DNA of 8,021 nucleotides from contig JAPLYA010000068.1 of NCBI GenBank assembly GCA_026395775.1, positions 1 to 8,021 of the forward strand, read 5' to 3'. This DNA is from Candidatus Pacearchaeota archaeon. Lineage in GTDB: Archaea > Nanobdellota > Nanobdellia > Pacearchaeales > GW2011-AR1. The notes beneath the pieces are model-generated. The model saw nothing but the letters and a program-made list of their open reading frames with translations. It did no database searches and had not been told where the DNA came from. Of this stretch, positions 5,661 through 8,021 are shown in pieces. The position numbers and the translations under genes were made by a program. Numbering within the stretch: the first letter of the stretch is position 1; every line of letters starts with the position of its first letter.

Positions 5661-5808
5661 AAAAATACCTTCAAATTAATGTCAGAAAAATAAACTGCAC
5701 CATTTATGGTGCAGAAGTTGCTTTACAACTTCAGATTTTTCTGAGCATCCTAAAACAAGGGGCTTTACAAACCCACACATTTATGTGTGGGCGCCCCATT
5801 GTTTTTTT
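5629..5808 (+). ncRNA. Candidate structured non-coding RNA with a three-way junction
   Basis: The 258-bp gap between two convergent genes is filled with perfect helices. Hairpin ACCAG/CTGGT (5629-5645). Hairpin AGGTGT/ATACCT with an A6 loop, 5653-5670. A 10-bp outer stem (5682-5691 with 5735-5744) encloses an 8-bp hairpin CTGCACCA/TGGTGCAG with TTTA loop (5695-5714) and a 6-bp hairpin AAGTTG/CAACTT with CTTTA loop (5715-5731), making a three-way junction. A terminal hairpin with T7 follows. The forward strand is favoured because the 5653-5670 stem needs a G-U pair that becomes an A-C mismatch on the other strand, and because T7 follows the last hairpin. I recognise no known RNA family. It could instead be a bidirectional terminator or the 3' UTR of the protease mRNA. 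Confidence 0.5.
5756..5808 (+). terminator. GC-rich hairpin followed by T7
   Basis: CAAGGGGC (5756-5763) pairs with GCCCC-A-TTG (5793-5801, one bulged A). It encloses an 8-bp hairpin CCCACACA/TGTGTGGG with TTTA loop (5772-5791). T7 follows at 5802-5808. This looks like an intrinsic terminator for forward transcription and would mark the 3' end of the candidate RNA. Seven A at 5660-5666 give T7 on the minus strand, which could end the protease transcript. Confidence 0.6.
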
Positions 5809-5827
5809 GATTTAGAACTTAACTCTC

Positions 5828-6631
5828 TTATAGCAAGGTTTGATTCAAGTTTTGCAATGCGATTTCATTGACAAAACCCTTTACATAATTGCTTTCTAGA
5901 GCGAAACCCAAGCTCTCGCCTGTTATTTTAAAATTATTTACCCCTATTACCCGACCATACTTGTTGATTAGCGGGCCCCCTGAATTTCCAGGGTTTAGGG
6001 GAACATCTGTTTGGATATACTTGCCTTCCCTGTCTAGGGCTGAGACAATTCCTTCTGTAACTGAGAATGATAAACCATAGGGATTTCCAACTGCTATAAC
6101 TTTCTCCCCGACTTTTACATCATTCGAATCTGCTAATTCTAGATTAGCATAGCTTCCTGGGATTTTTAATAAAGCTAAATCTATATCTGTATTATAGCCA
6201 ATTAATTCTGCATCTTTTAACTCTCCACTGGAGGTTAGGGCTTTTGCAAGTCTTGCTCCTGTTAATACATGAGCATTTGTTACTATATAGCCATCTGGGG
6301 TTATAATAAAACCAGAGCCTTGGGCAACATCTGTTTTGATACTGACAACTCCTTTTACGGCTTGTTCAATTATTCCTGAGAAGTCTGCACTTGTTGTTGC
6401 TTTTAATTCTGATAATTGTTTTGTTAAATCTTCTTGAGTATTTATTAGTTTTGAGGTTAGTTGTGTTATTTGAAGTTGACTGTCTGATATCTGTTGTTGC
6501 AATCTTGTATTTGTCACATTCAACTGAACTTGAAGAGAAACAATATTTGCACTTAGATAGAGAAAAACAGCTATCTGGGCTATGACTAGGATTACAACTA
6601 AAGAATACAGGGAAATCACATGTTTTTTCAT
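5828..6631 (-). CDS. Membrane-anchored HtrA/DegP-like serine protease without a PDZ domain
   Basis: Trypsin-fold serine protease, probably anchored in the cytoplasmic membrane with its catalytic domain outside, degrading damaged or foreign envelope proteins (role inferred from family). Residues 8-28 form an N-terminal hydrophobic anchor after MKKH. Residues 32-78 are Gln/Leu-rich and coiled-coil-like, suggesting oligomerisation or a stalk. The protease domain spans about 86-260 with the full triad: His121 in TNAHVL, Asp151 in NTDIDLALLK, and Ser217 in NPGNSGGP. The chain ends at 267 shortly after the protease domain, so the PDZ domain usual in HtrA is absent. It converges with the ATPase gene across the structured block. 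Its TATA box is placed so that the mRNA should be leaderless. Confidence 0.92.
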   Translation of the reverse strand: MKKHVISLYSLVVILVIAQIAVFLYLSANIVSLQVQLNVTNTRLQQQISDSQLQITQLTSKLINTQEDLTKQLSELKATTSADFSGIIEQAVKGVVSIKTDVAQGSGFIITPDGYIVTNAHVLTGARLAKALTSSGELKDAELIGYNTDIDLALLKIPGSYANLELADSNDVKVGEKVIAVGNPYGLSFSVTEGIVSALDREGKYIQTDVPLNPGNSGGPLINKYGRVIGVNNFKITGESLGFALESNYVKGFVNEIALQNLNQTLL

Positions 6632-6649
6632 GCTAAAACTAGAGAAATG

Positions 6650-6660
6650 AGTTTTATAAA
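6650..6660 (-). promoter_or_regulatory. TATA box of the protease gene (leaderless mRNA)
   Basis: On the minus strand, TTTATAAAAC preceded by an A-rich BRE-like stretch centres about 25 nt before the ATG. Transcription should begin at or next to the start codon, giving a leaderless mRNA, a common archaeal arrangement. Confidence 0.65.
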
Positions 6661-6704
6661 GTTAGTGAATTTTTAATCTGTATTGCTAATGAATAAGCTT
6701 GAGC

Positions 6705-6804
6705 TTTTGTATGCTTGACTTGAAAGCAAGCAAAGGTGTCAATTGAAAAACCAATCGGCTGTGACTTTTTTGTTTACTAAAATAGTTTGATATTTACTAA
6801 CAAT
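6705..6804 (+). repeat. Dispersed repeat, copy B
   Basis: The left block 6705-6745 matches copy A closely: TTTTGTATGCTTGACTTG, AAGCAAGCAA, then GGTGTCAATTG. The right block TTTACTAACAAT lies at 6792-6803. In this copy GCTTG and CAAGC can pair as a 5-bp stem. It lies 121 bp before copy C in the same orientation. Confidence 0.55.
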
Positions 6805-6825
6805 AGAAGTAAATTCTAACGGATG

Positions 6826-6923
6826 TTTTGTATACTTAGTAATTGTGTAAGCAATGGTGTTAATTGTTCCTGCTGATGAATACAATTTTCTTAGAGGCAA
6901 AGAGAATTTTCTTTTTACCAATA
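6826..6923 (+). repeat. Dispersed repeat, copy C
   Basis: Begins TTTTGTATACTT and contains AAGCAATGGTGTTAATTG, identical to copy A over 18 nt. It then shares TTCCTGC and GAATA with A, and ends at TTTTTACCAATAA beside the 3' end of the tRNA-Arg gene. The central part is the most diverged. The remainder of the 6632-6927 gap holds only the protease promoter and copies B and C. Confidence 0.55.
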
Positions 6924-6927
6924 AAAA
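6923..6927 (-). terminator. U-tract ending the tRNA-Arg transcript
   Basis: Five T on the minus strand immediately follow the discriminator base of the tRNA. No CCA is encoded, so CCA must be added by an enzyme. Confidence 0.45.
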
Positions 6928-7011
6928 TAGGCCTAGAAGGAATCGAACCCTCATCAGTCGGTTGCTTCTAAATTCCGAAGCCGACCATTTTATCCATTAA
7001 ACTATAGGCCT
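6928..7011 (-). tRNA. tRNA-Arg (anticodon UCG) with a 12-nt intron
   Basis: Full cloverleaf on the minus strand: acceptor AGGCCTA/TAGGCCT (7 bp) with discriminator A; D arm GTTT/AAAT with GG in the loop; anticodon stem GTCGG/CCGAC; 4-nt variable loop; T arm GAGGG-TTCGATT-CCTTC. Between the anticodon stem strands are 19 nt instead of 7. Removing 12 nt at 37/38 leaves the loop CTTCGGA, with T33, anticodon TCG (6976-6978) and G37, which decodes CGA arginine codons. The remaining 72 nt are of normal length for this variable loop. An upstream TATA box and a downstream T5 complete the gene. Confidence 0.93.
6963..6974 (-). other. tRNA-Arg intron (12 nt) with bulge-helix-loop splice motif
   Basis: Intron AATTTAGAAGCA lies between positions 37 and 38. 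CTTC of the anticodon loop pairs with GAAG of the intron as the 4-bp central helix. The 3-nt bulge CAA lies on one side and GGA within an 8-nt loop on the other. Cuts at GG|A and CA|A give the expected exon ends, as made by archaeal splicing endonuclease at relaxed bulge-helix-loop sites. Confidence 0.88.
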
Positions 7012-7032
7012 GTGATATTCTTAAATACGTGA

Positions 7033-7042
7033 GATTTAAAAA
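7033..7042 (-). promoter_or_regulatory. TATA box of tRNA-Arg
   Basis: Minus strand TTTTTAAATC centres about 26 nt before the 5' end of the tRNA, the standard archaeal tRNA promoter spacing. The 64-bp gap to the divergent permease gene holds both promoters. Confidence 0.6.
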
Positions 7043-7054
7043 TGTGCTTGTTCT

Positions 7055-7066
7055 AGATATATAAAA
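7055..7066 (+). promoter_or_regulatory. TATA box of the permease gene
   Basis: GATATATAAAAG is a strong TATA match but centres only about 15 nt before the ATG at 7076. The mRNA would then be leaderless from near that ATG, or the AT-rich stretch at 7033-7042 may serve instead. Confidence 0.45.
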
Positions 7067-7075
7067 GAGTTGATA

Positions 7076-8021
7076 ATGACGAAAAGTAAATTTTTTCCAG
7101 CATTAGCTGTGCTAGTTGGCACAACTATTGGGGCTGGGTTTCTTGGGATTCCTTATGTTGTTTCGAAAGCTGGTTTTATTCCTGGAGCTATCTGTCTGCT
7201 TTTAATTGCTGGAATAATGTTGTGTGTTAAGCTTTATCTTGGAGAAGTTATATTGAGAACAAATGGGAATCATCAGCTTGTTGGCTATTCTGAAAGATAT
7301 CTTGGGAAGAAAGGAAAGGTTTTAATGTTCTTTTCAATGATTTTTGGGATTTATTCTGCACTGACTGCTTATCTGATAGCAGAAGGGGAAAGCTTTAGTT
7401 ATCTATTTACAGGCAGCTTGAGCTATTCGTTTTTTATTTCTCTTGCTTTTTGGATTGTGATGGCTGGTTTTAGCTATGTTGGGCTAAAAGCTTTGAAAAA
7501 ATACGAGAAAATAGGTATGATTTTTGTTTTGCTACTTATTATTTTTATTGCTGCTTTTTATTTTCCTGGAATTAGAAAAGAAAACTTATCTTATTTGAAT
7601 TATAAAAATATGTTCTTGCCTTTTGGGGTTATTCTTTTTTCTTTCTTGGCGTTCTCAGCTATGCCCGAAGTCAAAAGATTGCTGTATGGACAGGAAAAAT
7701 TAATGAAAAAAGTTATCAAATATGGGGTAATGATCCCACTTGTGGTTTACTTTTTATTTCTGCTTGTTATTGTTGGCAATTTTGGATTGACAACTAGTGA
7801 GATTGCAACTTTGAATTTAGCTAGAATATTTTCTTTACTGGGCATACTAACTATGTTTACTGCTTATTTTACTTTATCTCTTGCAATTAGAGATATGTTT
7901 AGATTTGATTTCAAGCTTGGGAGATTTAGAGGCTGGTTGTTGGCTACAGCTGTTCCTTTAATCTTGTTTATTTTGTTTTATTTTTTCCGAGTCGCTAGTT
8001 TTACCCAGATTCTCTCAATTG
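7076..8021 (+). CDS. Amino-acid permease, aromatic/AAAP type (3'-truncated)
   Basis: Polytopic transporter of the APC superfamily, expected to import amino acids through the cytoplasmic membrane by ion-coupled transport. 315 codons are present with no stop, and the gene runs off the window. After a short basic start (MTKSK), helix 1 carries GTTIGAGFLGIPY (residues 15-27), the unwound substrate- and ion-binding signature of the HAAAP (TyrP/Mtr-like) and AAAP families. It is followed by SKAGFIPG. About nine hydrophobic segments are visible, with short charged loops (LKKYEK, RKENLSY, GQEKLMKK). The ATG fits because the conserved first helix begins at residue 8-9. Substrate cannot be told from sequence; tyrosine/tryptophan transport is one option. 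It is transcribed divergently from tRNA-Arg. Confidence 0.88.
   Translation, partial: MTKSKFFPALAVLVGTTIGAGFLGIPYVVSKAGFIPGAICLLLIAGIMLCVKLYLGEVILRTNGNHQLVGYSERYLGKKGKVLMFFSMIFGIYSALTAYLIAEGESFSYLFTGSLSYSFFISLAFWIVMAGFSYVGLKALKKYEKIGMIFVLLLIIFIAAFYFPGIRKENLSYLNYKNMFLPFGVILFSFLAFSAMPEVKRLLYGQEKLMKKVIKYGVMIPLVVYFLFLLVIVGNFGLTTSEIATLNLARIFSLLGILTMFTAYFTLSLAIRDMFRFDFKLGRFRGWLLATAVPLILFILFYFFRVASFTQILSI

Noticed and set aside
5629..5808. RNase P RNA, SRP RNA or a known riboswitch
   Set aside because: None of the conserved core sequences I know for these families is present.
6826..6923. C/D-box guide RNA in repeat copy C (TGATGA at about 6873)
   Set aside because: No suitably placed CTGA D box, and the C-like box is absent from copies A and B.
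6739..6954. Minus-strand ORF running from the tRNA into the repeat region
   Set aside because: Its start lies within the tRNA-Arg gene and it runs through repeat copies B and C; no protein-like features.

Overview
The window looks like part of an AT-rich archaeal chromosome, most plausibly from a reduced DPANN-type lineage (Woesearchaeota or Pacearchaeota-like; the lineage is inference). Four things support Archaea: an archaeal/eukaryotic-type prolyl-tRNA synthetase, deoxyhypusine synthase, pyruvoyl-dependent arginine decarboxylase, and a tRNA-Arg gene with a 12-nt intron at the canonical archaeal 37/38 position. The non-coding sequence agrees: TATA boxes lie about 25 nt upstream of likely starts, Shine-Dalgarno sequences are few, and U-rich tracts directly follow several stop codons.

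Layout. 1-1791: the 3' part of proS, then an abutting DUF2127-like four-helix membrane protein. 1792-2020: intergenic, with the first copy of a dispersed repeat. 2021-3612: deoxyhypusine synthase (eukaryote-like subtype) and PdaD arginine decarboxylase, both forward. They could feed one pathway: arginine to agmatine, then to spermidine, then to hypusine on aIF5A. 3613-5827: accessory-looking stretch with a small bacterial-type protein that carries an apparent frameshift, a 43-aa zinc ribbon too short for routine ORF calling, an AAA ATPase with a DUF4143/PD-(D/E)XK-like C-terminus behind a repeat-rich promoter, and a strongly structured non-coding block. That block ends in a GC-rich hairpin plus seven T and begins with a sequence resembling the 3' end of a tRNA. 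5828-6631 (minus): membrane-anchored HtrA-like serine protease without a PDZ domain, probably from a leaderless mRNA. 6632-6927: two tandem copies of the same dispersed repeat. 6928-7011 (minus): intron-containing tRNA-Arg(UCG). 7076-8021: amino-acid permease of the aromatic/AAAP type, running off the window.

Most worth following up are the structured RNA candidate (5629-5808), the three-copy repeat family, the minimal tRNA intron, the frameshifted small gene and the eukaryote-like deoxyhypusine synthase. No CRISPR array, transposase, integrase or rRNA was seen. All family assignments are from motif recognition, with no database search.
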